Source: an uncultured Selenomonadales bacterium
GTDB lineage: Bacteria > Bacillota > Negativicutes > Selenomonadales > Selenomonadaceae
Reading direction: 5' to 3'
Length of the DNA stretch: 48,595 nt
NCBI GenBank assembly: GCA_946536825.1
Contig: CAMNEX010000003.1
Span: forward strand, 1-48,595
Each line of letters starts with the position of its first letter. The stretch's first letter is position 1. The translations under genes were made by a program, and so were the position numbers. This document shows, piece by piece, positions 33,174 through 42,650 of this stretch. The notes below the pieces were generated by a model. That model saw only the letters and a list, made by a program, of their open reading frames with translations. It was not told where the DNA came from and searched no databases.

Positions 33174-33719
33174 GTGTCTACTAAAAAATTTTTTATCGCC
33201 TTTGGAATTATTTTGTTAATTTCGCTGGCGATTTTATTTTTTATCGGACTTGACGAAGACGAAACTCCGCCGCTTGAATCGCCTGCGTCGTCCGTGAAAA
33301 AAATCAGCGTGTACCTTTCGGGACAGGTAAAAAATATTTCTGTTGTCGAACTAGAAGACGACGGAACTTTAAAATTAGTCGACGCGGTAAACGCGGCGGG
33401 AGGCTTAACGGAATTTGCCGACGCAGACGCCGTTAATCTCGCCGCGCCGTTAACCGACGGTCAGCATATTCATATCCCGACCAAAGAAATTTTCCTCCTG
33501 CCGCAAGATATTTCTGCCGCCTCAAGCGACCTTGTCAACATAAACACCGCCGACGCCGAGAAACTCGCAACGCTCAAAGGTATCGGACCCGCGCTCGCGC
33601 AGAGGATTATTGATTATCGCGAACAGAATGGCGCCTTCAAAACTATTGACGAAATTAAGAACGTGCGCGGCATCGGCGATAAGAAATTCGCCGCTTTCAA
33701 AGATAAAATAACAATTTAA
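33174..33719 (+). CDS. ComEA-like DNA-binding protein (SLBB + helix-hairpin-helix)
   Basis: A 181-residue protein. One membrane anchor lies near the N-terminus (about 4-24, KKFFIAFGIILLISLAILFFIG). An SLBB-like domain (KKISVYLSGQVKNISVVEL...HIHIPTKEI) comes next, and a C-terminal helix-hairpin-helix domain (DLVNINTADAEKLATLKGIGPALAQRIIDYREQNGAFKTIDEIKNVRGIG) matches ComEA. Such proteins bind double-stranded DNA at the cell surface in transformation. The track starts at a GTG at 33165, but that GTG is part of the AGGTG ribosome site for the GTG at 33174. A PilB-like ATPase lies just upstream, so both may belong to a competence apparatus, which is inference. Confidence 0.88.
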   Translation: MSTKKFFIAFGIILLISLAILFFIGLDEDETPPLESPASSVKKISVYLSGQVKNISVVELEDDGTLKLVDAVNAAGGLTEFADADAVNLAAPLTDGQHIHIPTKEIFLLPQDISAASSDLVNINTADAEKLATLKGIGPALAQRIIDYREQNGAFKTIDEIKNVRGIGDKKFAAFKDKITI

Positions 33720-33766
33720 TAAATCTGCGCGGTATGATAAAATTTTTTTAAAGGAGGCGAACTAAA

Positions 33767-34120
33767 ATGGCTGATTTAGAAAATAAAGTTGAAAAGCTAA
33801 ATGACCGAGTCACAAATCTTGAACAACGAGTAACTGAAACAACTACAAATGTCAATAATTTGGTTCGTGAATTTAAAGATTTCAAAACGGAAATGCGCCA
33901 GCAAAACGAAATGCGAGCAAATGAACTCCGCGACTTGCAAAAACGTCAAGACGAAGCAAATGCTAAACACGATATCGAGATGCGCGAAATGAATCAAAAA
34001 ATGGACGCCAAGTTTAATAAACTCAGCGACCAAATTCACACTATGACAATAACGGCTGTCGTAGGTTTTGGCGCGATTGCCGTTGCGATTGGCGGTTTGA
34101 TTATCGCGGCTTTAAAGTAA
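33767..34120 (+). CDS. Coiled-coil, tail-anchored small protein (third member)
   Basis: A 117-residue protein built like the pair at the left edge: residues 1-90 are a charged coiled coil (LENKVEKLNDRVTNLEQRV, then FKDFKTEMRQQNEMRANELRDLQKRQDEANAKHD) and residues about 93-116 are one hydrophobic helix (ITAVVGFGAIAVAIGGLIIAAL), ending in Lys. AAAGGAGG precedes the ATG. There is no signal peptide. DNA similarity to the left-edge genes is not obvious, so kinship is by layout and short motifs such as LRDLQKRQDE. It lies after the ComEA-like gene by 47 bases; function unknown. Confidence 0.75.
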   Translation: MADLENKVEKLNDRVTNLEQRVTETTTNVNNLVREFKDFKTEMRQQNEMRANELRDLQKRQDEANAKHDIEMREMNQKMDAKFNKLSDQIHTMTITAVVGFGAIAVAIGGLIIAALK

Positions 34121-34145
34121 GGTATTTAAGAAAATCTTCGTGGTT

Positions 34146-36041
34146 TTAACTTTTGGGCTGAATCGTTCCGTTTTGATATGCGAGCAAAAGTTTATGCAAG
34201 CCGACAATTTCGTCGCGAATGCCTTGCCCGTGGTCGGTGTCGCCGATTGTCATGCGCCGCGATAAAATTTCTACCGTCTCCGCCGTCGACTCAATGTCTT
34301 TGTTTTCGGCAAGGGCGGTTTTCACGTCCGCAATTTTTTGGTGACGCAAAAGCCTCAAGCCGCGAGAATTCGAGACGAGCGTATAACCCGATATGCCGGT
34401 TTTCTCGTGATAAGGCGTGCTGAAGCCGCCGTCGATAACCAAAGCTTTGCCGCCCGCCTTAACCGGAGTTTCGCCCTTGCGCACGCGAACGGGAACATGT
34501 CCGTTGATTATGTGCCCGCGCTCCGCGTCAAGACCAAACTCAATCAAAATTTTGTCGCAGATTTTCGGGTCGTCAATTAAATCGTAATAAAAATCCGCAG
34601 GCTCCTTGCAAATTTCTTTGTCGTCGATAAAGGCGCGTTCAAATGTCCGAAACTCCCTGCCCGCTATCGGCGAAATCAAGCCGCACCACAAGAAATACAT
34701 AAAATCCAAATCCTTAAGCTTTTTGTCGAAATAAGCACGCCGCGCACGCCTGTCCACGTAGTCAAAATAATTTTTACCGCTGTAAGTCTCGCCCTCGAAA
34801 TAAATTTTCTTAAACGAACCGTCCTCATTTAGCGGAACATTTGCATGGAAAAGCAAATTGCCGTTGTGACAAGTGTAGACGCCGCCTTTTTTGTAAAGAA
34901 AATCTACATGCGCTTGAAGATTGACACTCTCCAAAAAATTCGACTTCAAGCCCGAAATAATTTCCTGCTCGTCGTCCGTCAACGCGCAAGGATTATTTTT
35001 ATCAATCGTCGGGAATTTTTCGTTGAGTTTGTAAATTTTCTCGGCGATTTTTATAGTGCCGTCGTCAAAATTAACTTTGTCGAGCAGAAGCCGATTATCC
35101 ATTTTAAAATCGGGGTTGCGGCGAATCATTTGCCCTTCCAACTTAAACATGATAATCAAAGTTGCCAACTCGGCGGCGCGTATCGGATTTTCTTCCGGAT
35201 AAAGATTCGAGGCAAAAATTGTCAGCGGGCGAAGAGTTATCCCATAACCGCGCTCCAAAACTTCGGTGTTGTTGTAGTGCAATGAATTCCGAACAACCGC
35301 CGCAATACAAACCTCACTGCCAAGAGCCGCGCCCATCCAAACAACGTCATGATTGCCCCATTGAATGTCGACGTTTGCAGAATAATCCATAAGCAAATTT
35401 AAAATCGCGTCGGGGCGGTCGCCTCTGTCGAAAAAATCCCCGACCAAATGCAATCGGTGAATCGCGAGCCGTTTTATCAGCGCGGCGAAAGCGTAAATAA
35501 AATCTTCGCCGCTGTTTATCTCAACAATGGAATTCAAAAGTTTTTCGTGATAAATTTTTTGCGCCTCGTCGTCTTCGGGGCGCGTGTTGAGCATTTCCAA
35601 AATAACTGTCTCATAGCGATTGGGAATCAACTCGCGCATTTTGAACGACGGATATTTATAGCTCATAACCTTAGACAACTTCAAAAGCCGCGCAAGATTT
35701 ATTCTGTACCAAGCGGGCGTCGCCCGTCCCTGCGATTTTACCTGCGCGATTTTTTCTTTAGGATAATAAATCAGCGTGCAGAATTCCGCAATTTCGTATT
35801 CGCCCATGTAGTCGCCGAAAATGTAATCGACCTTCTCGCGAATGACGCCCGAACAATTATTGATTATGTGCAGAAATAAATCGTATTCGCCGTGCAAATC
35901 GCTCATGAAATGTTCCGTGTCCTTGGGCAAATACAGCCGCGACTGCAGATAAATCAACTTTTCGTAAATGGATTCCTTCGTCGGATATTTCTCCGATAAA
36001 ATTCGCATTAAACTCGCCGCAAAATCGTAATCGTTCGTCAT
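34146..36041 (-). CDS. fbp: Fructose-1,6-bisphosphatase, class III
   Basis: A 631-residue enzyme of the Firmicute-type gluconeogenic FBPase, unrelated to the class I enzyme. The metallophosphatase motifs are MSDLHGEYDLFLHI, GDFFDRGDRPDAIL, WGNHDVVWMGAALGS and INGHVPVRVRKGE, with DGGFSTPYHEKTGISGYTL at the end. The length (about 640-670 typical) is close. GGTGAGGAGT precedes the ATG. It is twelve bases downstream of trkH on the same strand, so they may share a transcript. It ends 25 bases from the convergent coiled-coil gene without a clear terminator. Confidence 0.96.
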   Translation of the reverse strand: MTNDYDFAASLMRILSEKYPTKESIYEKLIYLQSRLYLPKDTEHFMSDLHGEYDLFLHIINNCSGVIREKVDYIFGDYMGEYEIAEFCTLIYYPKEKIAQVKSQGRATPAWYRINLARLLKLSKVMSYKYPSFKMRELIPNRYETVILEMLNTRPEDDEAQKIYHEKLLNSIVEINSGEDFIYAFAALIKRLAIHRLHLVGDFFDRGDRPDAILNLLMDYSANVDIQWGNHDVVWMGAALGSEVCIAAVVRNSLHYNNTEVLERGYGITLRPLTIFASNLYPEENPIRAAELATLIIMFKLEGQMIRRNPDFKMDNRLLLDKVNFDDGTIKIAEKIYKLNEKFPTIDKNNPCALTDDEQEIISGLKSNFLESVNLQAHVDFLYKKGGVYTCHNGNLLFHANVPLNEDGSFKKIYFEGETYSGKNYFDYVDRRARRAYFDKKLKDLDFMYFLWCGLISPIAGREFRTFERAFIDDKEICKEPADFYYDLIDDPKICDKILIEFGLDAERGHIINGHVPVRVRKGETPVKAGGKALVIDGGFSTPYHEKTGISGYTLVSNSRGLRLLRHQKIADVKTALAENKDIESTAETVEILSRRMTIGDTDHGQGIRDEIVGLHKLLLAYQNGTIQPKS

Positions 36042-36053
36042 AATTTCAACTCC

Positions 36054-37514
36054 TCACCAATTTTTTGACTTGTGCCAAAATGCCGGGCTCAACATTGCCA
36101 ACACCGTGAAAATTTCCAGGCGGCTCAAAAACATAAAGCCGCAAGCACAAAATTTGCTTAAATCCGGCAGGAGGGAATAAGTACTGGTCGCGCCCTCAAT
36201 GCCGAAGCCCGGTCCTACGCTCGCGATTGTCGAGACGCTCACGCTTATCGCATTTACAAAATCTATCCCGTCAAACATCATGATCGCCGCAAATAGAACG
36301 TCCAACACCACGACTGCAAAGAAAAATTTCGCCGCGCCGTAAACAACATCTTCGTCAAGCGATCGCCCGCTCAAAGTCACTTGGCTGATTAAATTCGGGT
36401 GAATTTTTTGCCGAATGATAAGCACGACGAATTTAAATAGCAAAATTATCCGCGAAACTTTTAAGCCGCCCGCCGTCGAGCCCGCGCAACCGCCCAAAAA
36501 CATTGTCATCATTAAAAAAACTTTGCTCAGCGGCGGATAAGTGTCAAAATCGTGCGCAACAAATCCCGTCGTCGAACTAAGCGAAGCCACATGAAAAATC
36601 GCCGCCCGCGCCGCCGTCTCAACGTCAACGCCCATTTCCAAAATTAAATCTGTCGCCACGACAATCGCCGCAATAAAAATTATCGTCAGATAAGTTCGGA
36701 ACTCCGTATTTCTGAAAATCACGCCGACGCCTTTGCGACACGCCACAACGTACATCGCAAAACTGCCGCTCGACACAATCATAAAAAACGCCATGCAATA
36801 TTCCAAATAAATATTTCCGTATTCGCTGACAGTCCCGTTAAAAACCCCGTAACCGCCCGTCGCTATCGTCGTCATTGCGTGATTTATCGCCGTGAAAGAA
36901 TCCAAGCCGCATAAAAAATATCCGCCCGCACAAAAAGTCGTCAGCAAAACATAAACCGAAAATAATGCCTTTGCATTGTCCCTAATCCGCGGCATTTGTC
37001 TATCTTTAGTCGGTCCGGTCGTCTCGGCTTTTAATATGAACATTCCTCCGCGCCCGAATTGCGGCATAATCGCCATAAAAATTACGACAATCCCCAAGCC
37101 GCCGAACCAATTCGACATGCTCCGCCAAAGCAAAATACTGCGCGGCAAAATTTCCACGTCCTCAATAACTGTCGCGCCCGTCCCCGAAAAGCCCGAAAAC
37201 GATTCTACAAAACTGTCCAATAAATTCAAATAACCGCCCGCGAAATACGGCACGAGCCCCAAAATCGAAATTAACAGCCAACCCAAGCCCGTTATCGCTA
37301 TTCCTTCGCGAATGCCTAAGTTGTCTTTGCCCTTGAGACCGCCGAAACGTTCCAATTCAAACGTCGTAGCAAGGCATAAAAAAATCGACAGCAAAAAAGC
37401 CGCCGCTCCGTCAAATTCCCTTGCCGTCGCCGCTAAAATAAACGGCGGTATCATTGCCGCGCCGCAAAATAATGTCAAATAGCCGAGCAAGCCTAATACT
37501 ATCCTTCTGTTCAT
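36054..37514 (-). CDS. trkH: TrkH/KtrB-family potassium uptake permease
   Basis: A 486-residue membrane protein of the TrkH family with repeated membrane-pore-membrane units. The selectivity-loop segments carry the conserved glycines: FSGFSGTGATVIEDVE, AMTTIATGGYGVFNG, SLSSTTGFVAHDFDTY and SVSTIASVGPGFGIEG. GGCAGSTAGGLKVSRI lies in the third repeat. It moves K+ (with Na+ or H+) into the cell and normally needs a TrkA/KtrA regulatory ring, which is not encoded here. The start at 37514 lies in a divergent gap with alaS. Confidence 0.92.
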   Translation of the reverse strand: MNRRIVLGLLGYLTLFCGAAMIPPFILAATAREFDGAAAFLLSIFLCLATTFELERFGGLKGKDNLGIREGIAITGLGWLLISILGLVPYFAGGYLNLLDSFVESFSGFSGTGATVIEDVEILPRSILLWRSMSNWFGGLGIVVIFMAIMPQFGRGGMFILKAETTGPTKDRQMPRIRDNAKALFSVYVLLTTFCAGGYFLCGLDSFTAINHAMTTIATGGYGVFNGTVSEYGNIYLEYCMAFFMIVSSGSFAMYVVACRKGVGVIFRNTEFRTYLTIIFIAAIVVATDLILEMGVDVETAARAAIFHVASLSSTTGFVAHDFDTYPPLSKVFLMMTMFLGGCAGSTAGGLKVSRIILLFKFVVLIIRQKIHPNLISQVTLSGRSLDEDVVYGAAKFFFAVVVLDVLFAAIMMFDGIDFVNAISVSVSTIASVGPGFGIEGATSTYSLLPDLSKFCACGFMFLSRLEIFTVLAMLSPAFWHKSKNW

Positions 37515-37550
37515 TGCTCAAAGCCTTTCAAAAAAAATTCTTGCTGAAAG

Positions 37551-37559
37551 ATTATAACA
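37551..37559 (-). promoter_or_regulatory. Extended -10 promoter of trkH
   Basis: On the minus strand, TGT immediately before TATAAT (37551-37556), 37 bases upstream of the ATG at 37514. No normal -35 box. Confidence 0.62.
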
Positions 37560-37603
37560 CAAAAAATAATTTTGAAGTTACAAAAACTTTTTTTGATAAA
37601 GTG

Positions 37604-37612
37604 TGTTATAAT
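37604..37612 (+). promoter_or_regulatory. Extended -10 promoter of alaS
   Basis: TGT immediately before TATAAT (37607-37612), only 27 bases before the TTG start at 37639. It diverges from the trkH promoter 50 bases away with the same GTGTTATAAT string. Confidence 0.65.
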
Positions 37613-37638
37613 GCTTGCTGAATAAGGAGGTAGATATT

Positions 37639-40260
37639 TTGAATTATATGACAGGCAAAGAAGTGGCGGAATCGTTCTTGAAATTTTTCGAGGGGAAAGG
37701 GCATTTGATAATGCCGAGCTTTTCGCTGATACCCGAAAACGATCCGACGCTATTGATGATAGGCGCGGGCATGGCACCGCTGAAGGCGTTTTTCACGGGA
37801 AAATTAAAACCGCCGTGTCCGCGAGTGACGACGAATCAGCGTTGTGTGCGGACGGGCGATATAGAAAACGTCGGACGGACGGCGCGTCATCATACGGCGT
37901 TCATGATGTTGGGGAATTTTTCGTTCGGCGATTATTTTAAGGCGGACGCAATTCCCTGGGCATGGGAATATTTAACGGAGGTTTGTGGCTTGCCTCGCGA
38001 AAAACTTTGGGTATCGATATATCCGAACGACGACGAGGCTAAAAAAATCTGGTTGGAGCAACCCGGCTTGAATCCCGAACACATAGTTAAATTGGAGGAT
38101 AATTTCTGGGAGATAGGTCCCGGTCCTTGTGGTCCCGACTCGGAAATTTATATAGATTTGGGCGAGGAGCGCGGTTGCGGCAAGGAAACCTGTGCGCCCG
38201 GCTGTGACTGCGACAGATTTTTAGAGATATGGAATTTGGTTTTCACGCAGTTTGACAAGACTGAGGACGGCGAATATAAACCGCTTGAGCATAAAAATAT
38301 CGACACGGGTTGCGGGCTTGAGCGGCTGGCAAGCGTTTTGCAACGTAAAAATTCCAACTTCGAGACGGATTTACTTTTCCCGATAATTGAATACGTCGAG
38401 AAAATTTGCGGGATAAAATATGGCGCGGACGCGAAAAAAGATATTTCAATGAAAGTAATCGCCGACCATGCGCGGTCAATGGCGTTCATGATAATGGATA
38501 AAATTCTGCCGTCAAACGAGGGGCGCGGCTACGTCCTGCGCAGAATTTTGCGGCGTGCAATTCGTCACGGGCGCATGTTGGGGATTAAGGACGCGTTCTT
38601 GGAGGGGGCAATAGGAGTTGTCGCGAAGATTTACGGCGATATGCCCGACTTCGAGGAGCTCAGCAAAAATGTCGCTTACATTAAAAAAGTTGTGCGCCTT
38701 GAGGAGGACAGATTTGCCGCGACGCTCGCGCAGGGTATGGAAGTTTTGAATCGCGAAATCGACAACGCAAAAGCCGCAAATAAATCCGAACTCGACGGCG
38801 AAATTTGTTTCAAGCTTTATGACACGTTCGGTTTTCCGTTTGAACTCACGGAAGAAATTTTGCAGGAAAATAATCTTTCGCCCGATAAAAAAGGTTTTGA
38901 TTCGGCAATGGAGGCGCAAAGACAACGCGCCCGCGCCGCTCGCGCCGCCAATGAACGCTTTGACGTTCCCGATTTATTGAACGTCGACACCGAACACTTG
39001 AGGCACGACGAAAATTGCACCGCGTCGAAAATTTTCGCGCTGTGGAAGAACGGTAAGCTTGTCGAAGAACTTCGCGACGGCGAAAACGCGGGTATAATTC
39101 TTGAGAATACTCCGTTTTATGCGGAAGGCGGCGGTCAAGTCGGCGACGAGGGCTATTTAATTGGCGAACTCGGCAAGATTAAAGTTTCCAACGCGAAGAA
39201 ACTTCCCGACGGCACGATTTATCATGAATCCTACGTTGAGGAGGGGCAGATAAAAGTCGGCGACGAGGTAGAAATAAAAATCGACCGCGACAAAAAACTT
39301 TCTTCTGCGCGGAACCATACGGCGACGCATTTATTGCAGGCGGCGTTGAGAAAAGTCGTAGGCAGTCAAGTCAATCAAGCGGGCTCGCTTGTCACGCCGG
39401 AAAGATTGCGTTTCGACTTCTCGAATTTTGAACCGGTGACGCCTCAACAACTCGCCGACGTGGAAGAATTGGTCAATGAAGAAATTTTAAAGGCGGTCGA
39501 CGTCGATATTAAACAAATGCCGATTGACGAGGCAAAGAAACTCGGCGCAATGGCTTTGTTCGGAGAAAAGTACGGCGATATCGTCCGCGTTGTCAGCGTT
39601 GAGGGTTTCAGTTGCGAACTTTGCGGCGGCTCGCATGTCAAAAACGTCGGGCAGATCGGCAGATTTAAAATCGTCAGCGAGGGCGGCATAGCGGCGGGCG
39701 TCCGCAGGATTGAGGCTGTCACGGGGCGCGCCGCGATTAAGGACGCGAATAAGCAAAACGAACTTTTGAATCAAGTTTCCGCGCTTTTGAAAGTCCGCGC
39801 AGAAGATTTGCCCGCGCAGGTCGAAAAACTTCTCTCGGAAGATAAAAATATGCGCAAGGAGCTCGACGAGGCGCACAAGCTCAAGGAACGGGCGGAGGCG
39901 CAAAAACTTTTGGTCGGCGTTGAGGAAATCGGCGCGTTGAAATATTTAAAAGGCATCGTGCAAGCCAAAAATCCCGACGAACTGCGCGGCATGGCAGATT
40001 TTCTAATCGACAAGCTCGACGGCGGAACACTCGTTTTGGCGGCGATAAATGACGGAAAAGTTTCGCTTGTCGTCAAGGCGGATAAAAAAGCTGTGGCGGC
40101 GGGCGTTCATGCCGGCAAAATCGTCAAGGAAATTTCCAAATTCGTAGGCGGTGGCGGAGGCGGACGTCCCGACATGGCGCAGGCGGGTGGCAAAAATCCC
40201 GACGGCGTGACGAAAATGTTTGACGCCGCCAGAAAAATTCTTGAAGGTCTCGCAAAATAA
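37639..40260 (+). CDS. alaS: Alanine-tRNA ligase
   Basis: An 873-residue enzyme, full family length. The catalytic domain shows SFSLIPENDPTLLMIGAGMAPLKAFF, TNQRCVRTGDIENVGRTARHHTAFMMLGNFSFGDYFK and GPCGPDSEIYID. The editing domain has RNHTATHLLQAALR and SCELCGGSHVKNVGQIG, whose His and Cys bind zinc. The C-terminal domain ends with GGGGGGRPDMAQAGG. The ORF track opens at a TTG at 37615, but AAGGAGG (37624-37630) is spaced for the TTG at 37639; an ATG at 37648 is possible but too far from it. A terminator follows the stop. Confidence 0.97.
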   Translation: MNYMTGKEVAESFLKFFEGKGHLIMPSFSLIPENDPTLLMIGAGMAPLKAFFTGKLKPPCPRVTTNQRCVRTGDIENVGRTARHHTAFMMLGNFSFGDYFKADAIPWAWEYLTEVCGLPREKLWVSIYPNDDEAKKIWLEQPGLNPEHIVKLEDNFWEIGPGPCGPDSEIYIDLGEERGCGKETCAPGCDCDRFLEIWNLVFTQFDKTEDGEYKPLEHKNIDTGCGLERLASVLQRKNSNFETDLLFPIIEYVEKICGIKYGADAKKDISMKVIADHARSMAFMIMDKILPSNEGRGYVLRRILRRAIRHGRMLGIKDAFLEGAIGVVAKIYGDMPDFEELSKNVAYIKKVVRLEEDRFAATLAQGMEVLNREIDNAKAANKSELDGEICFKLYDTFGFPFELTEEILQENNLSPDKKGFDSAMEAQRQRARAARAANERFDVPDLLNVDTEHLRHDENCTASKIFALWKNGKLVEELRDGENAGIILENTPFYAEGGGQVGDEGYLIGELGKIKVSNAKKLPDGTIYHESYVEEGQIKVGDEVEIKIDRDKKLSSARNHTATHLLQAALRKVVGSQVNQAGSLVTPERLRFDFSNFEPVTPQQLADVEELVNEEILKAVDVDIKQMPIDEAKKLGAMALFGEKYGDIVRVVSVEGFSCELCGGSHVKNVGQIGRFKIVSEGGIAAGVRRIEAVTGRAAIKDANKQNELLNQVSALLKVRAEDLPAQVEKLLSEDKNMRKELDEAHKLKERAEAQKLLVGVEEIGALKYLKGIVQAKNPDELRGMADFLIDKLDGGTLVLAAINDGKVSLVVKADKKAVAAGVHAGKIVKEISKFVGGGGGGRPDMAQAGGKNPDGVTKMFDAARKILEGLAK

Positions 40261-40283
40261 TTTTGATAAAATTTTCCATAAAA

Positions 40284-40313
40284 AAATCCTCGGCTTCGTA
40301 TCGGGGATTTTTT
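40284..40313 (+). terminator. Rho-independent terminator after alaS
   Basis: AAATCC (40284-40289) pairs with GGATTT (40305-40310), followed by further T. The convergent CDF gene ends inside it (40312), so it may serve both strands. Confidence 0.82.
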
Positions 40314-41442
40314 AGCAATATTGATGATCGAGATGAATAATTGCGCGGTCGTCGGAGTGCAACGCGATTAGTCTGCGCTGAAATTCTTTGCGAAGCTCAC
40401 GGTCGGTCATTAAAAAATTCCAAGGAACTGCCACGTCAAAAATTAATTTCTTGCCCGATTTATACGGCACGATTCGGAAATCATGGAGCGACAGCCGTGA
40501 ATCAATATCGTACAAAATTTTCTCGGCAAGCTTTTTATGTTCGTCAAAAGCTTTATCGCCGATAATAACCGGGTCGACGTGCAAAGTCGCGGAAATTTGG
40601 AATTGCGATTGAAGCTTGCGCTCCAGGCGGTCAATAATTTCATGCGCCTCCAAAAGTTCCAACGTCGCGGACATTTCGACATGCATTGAAACAAAAATTC
40701 TGTTCGCGCCGTAGCTGTGAATAATCAGGTCGTGGACGCCCAAAACTTCGGGTGCGTCCGTGACTATTTTTTTTATGCCGTCAATCAATTCTTGAGCGGG
40801 CTTGTCGCCTATCAAAGGATTTAAAATTTCCTTCAGCGAAGAAAAGCCGCCGCGCAGAATAAAAATCGAAATAAAAACGCCCGCGCAACCGTCAATGTTT
40901 ATCCCGAACTCAAGATAAATGCCGACAGAAATAATCACGACGCCCGTTGCAAGGCAGTCGGTAAAGCTGTCGAGAGCCGCCGCCGCGATTGCCGCCGAAT
41001 TTATTTTCCGCGCCGCGTATCGATAAAAAATTCCCAGAAAAAATTTCACCGCAACCGATAAGCCCAAAACCAACAAAGTACTCGCGTCAATGTTCAAAAA
41101 ATCGGGCGCGATAATTTTTTTCGCGGAGGAATATAAAAGATTTAAGCCGACAAGAATCATTGCCGCCGCTATGAAAAGCCCCGCGAGATATTCCGCCCGC
41201 CCATGCCCGAAAGGGTGTTCTTCGTCGGCAGGTTTCGCGGCTATCTTGAAGCCGGCAAGCATTACTATCGAAGTTCCCATGTCGGAAAGGTTGTTGAAGG
41301 CGTCGGCAATAATCGAAATCGCGCCGCTGAAAATTCCAATCGCAAGTTTTGCCAAGCTCAGCAAAAGATTAATAAAAATGCCCGCGAGGCTCACGAACTG
41401 TCCAAAACCTTCGCGGGTTGAAAGATTAAAAAATTTCTTCAT
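40312..41442 (-). CDS. Cation diffusion facilitator (CDF) transporter
   Basis: A 376-residue protein, longer than the usual 290-310. Six membrane helices cover about 15-210. The metal-site region DAFNNLSDMGTSIVM and the family motif DEEHPFGHGRAEYLAGL are clear, and a second helix site appears in AAALDSFTDCLATG. The C-terminal cytoplasmic part is about 165 residues and seems to hold the standard zinc-regulatory domain (VLGVHDLIIHSYGANRIFVSMHVEM) plus a further stretch ending HLDHQYC. It exports divalent metals such as Mn, Zn or Fe with proton exchange; the metal is not readable. It overlaps the upstream glycosyltransferase stop (TAATG). Confidence 0.92.
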   Translation of the reverse strand: MKKFFNLSTREGFGQFVSLAGIFINLLLSLAKLAIGIFSGAISIIADAFNNLSDMGTSIVMLAGFKIAAKPADEEHPFGHGRAEYLAGLFIAAAMILVGLNLLYSSAKKIIAPDFLNIDASTLLVLGLSVAVKFFLGIFYRYAARKINSAAIAAAALDSFTDCLATGVVIISVGIYLEFGINIDGCAGVFISIFILRGGFSSLKEILNPLIGDKPAQELIDGIKKIVTDAPEVLGVHDLIIHSYGANRIFVSMHVEMSATLELLEAHEIIDRLERKLQSQFQISATLHVDPVIIGDKAFDEHKKLAEKILYDIDSRLSLHDFRIVPYKSGKKLIFDVAVPWNFLMTDRELRKEFQRRLIALHSDDRAIIHLDHQYC

Positions 41443-42650
41443 TACAATGCTCTTATAAAGTTGTATTCGGGGAAAGTGCTTCCGCCCTGTTCTTGCGTCA
41501 TGAAAATGCGCCCGTTCACGAAGTCTTTAAACTCTTTGAAACCGTAGCCGCGCAGTAAATCGGCGAGCCGTTCATAATTCGGGTAGAAAAGGAAAAAGAC
41601 TTTTCGCCCGTACAAATCGCGCATTTTCTTTAAAAGAGTGTCAAGCGAATTTTCGCCGCTAATTTCGATAATCGGCTCGCTGTAACCGATATTGAAAATG
41701 GATCTGACTGCCCAAATGTCTTCGCGATAAAGGAAAAAGGCGCGGTGGTGGTCGTTGCAAAGTTTCATCATCCACTGCGCAAGCGTTATGTGCTGTTCAT
41801 GTTCCTTGCGCAGTTGCTCGCCGAATTTTGCGATAATGTCAAAATTAAACCACGGAGTCAGCGCGAAATTTTCCATGAAAAGCCGGTTGTATTCGTCGTT
41901 CAAATCAAAGCCGAGGCAACGATTGAGGCAGTGATAAATTTTTTTGGCGGCGGGTAAATTCCAAGCGCGATTCTCCGCGACGAACGAATTAAATTTCGGC
42001 ATGAGCTTAAAATATTTTTCGGAAAAGAACGCGTTCAAAATATCTTGGTCGACGTATTCGCACTCCGGATTTTCGGCAAGCCACTCAACGCCCTCTTTAA
42101 AAAATTTTTCGTCGATTTTATTCAAGTCGAAAATCAGGACGCCCGCATTAAAATAATTGTCCGCCTTGACAATGCCTTTGTTCAGCAGGAATTTATTTTT
42201 ATCCATGCGATTCAAGGACGCTTCAATTTCGGGCACCGCCGCCAAAGGATAATCTTTTAAATCCTGCTCCCACAAAGTCGCAATGTCGAGATTGGCAATA
42301 ATATCGGCGTCGAGATAGATGACTTTTTCCGCGTCGATGATTTTCTTGATAAGCAGGCGATAAAAAGTCCCGATGCTGTAGCGCGTTTTGATTTTGTCGG
42401 GAAGTTTTTCGCTCAAGAAAGTCAATTCGTCGGGGCAAAGTTCCGCGACGTTATGAAATTCCGCGCTTTGATTGAACTTTTCCGCGAGTTCGGAAATTTT
42501 TTTGCGGTTTTCGTCAGTCAAGCTGTTGTCGTGCAGAATATGCGCCGTAACTCCCAAATGAGTATTTTTAAAAACGGAAGCCAGAGCCGTGCCGACGAAT
42601 TTTGAATATTTTCCGTCGAAGTCGTGAAGACCGAAACAAATATGAATCAT
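41442..42650 (-). CDS. Family 8 glycosyltransferase
   Basis: A 402-residue protein. The N-terminus (MIHICFGLHDFDGKYSKFVGTALASVFKNT) and the DxD motif in KVIYLDADIIANLDIATLWEQDL mark GT8, the LgtC/GlgA-like group of lipooligosaccharide galactosyl/glucosyltransferases. YFNAGVLIFDLNKI and YVDQDILNAFF are further GT8 blocks. The last 130 residues are an added region with no recognised family. GGAGGT precedes the ATG, inside the end of the upstream gene. LPS-type sugar transfer would agree with an outer-membrane organism. It sits between a CobD-like aminotransferase and a CDF transporter. Confidence 0.87.
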   Translation of the reverse strand: MIHICFGLHDFDGKYSKFVGTALASVFKNTHLGVTAHILHDNSLTDENRKKISELAEKFNQSAEFHNVAELCPDELTFLSEKLPDKIKTRYSIGTFYRLLIKKIIDAEKVIYLDADIIANLDIATLWEQDLKDYPLAAVPEIEASLNRMDKNKFLLNKGIVKADNYFNAGVLIFDLNKIDEKFFKEGVEWLAENPECEYVDQDILNAFFSEKYFKLMPKFNSFVAENRAWNLPAAKKIYHCLNRCLGFDLNDEYNRLFMENFALTPWFNFDIIAKFGEQLRKEHEQHITLAQWMMKLCNDHHRAFFLYREDIWAVRSIFNIGYSEPIIEISGENSLDTLLKKMRDLYGRKVFFLFYPNYERLADLLRGYGFKEFKDFVNGRIFMTQEQGGSTFPEYNFIRAL

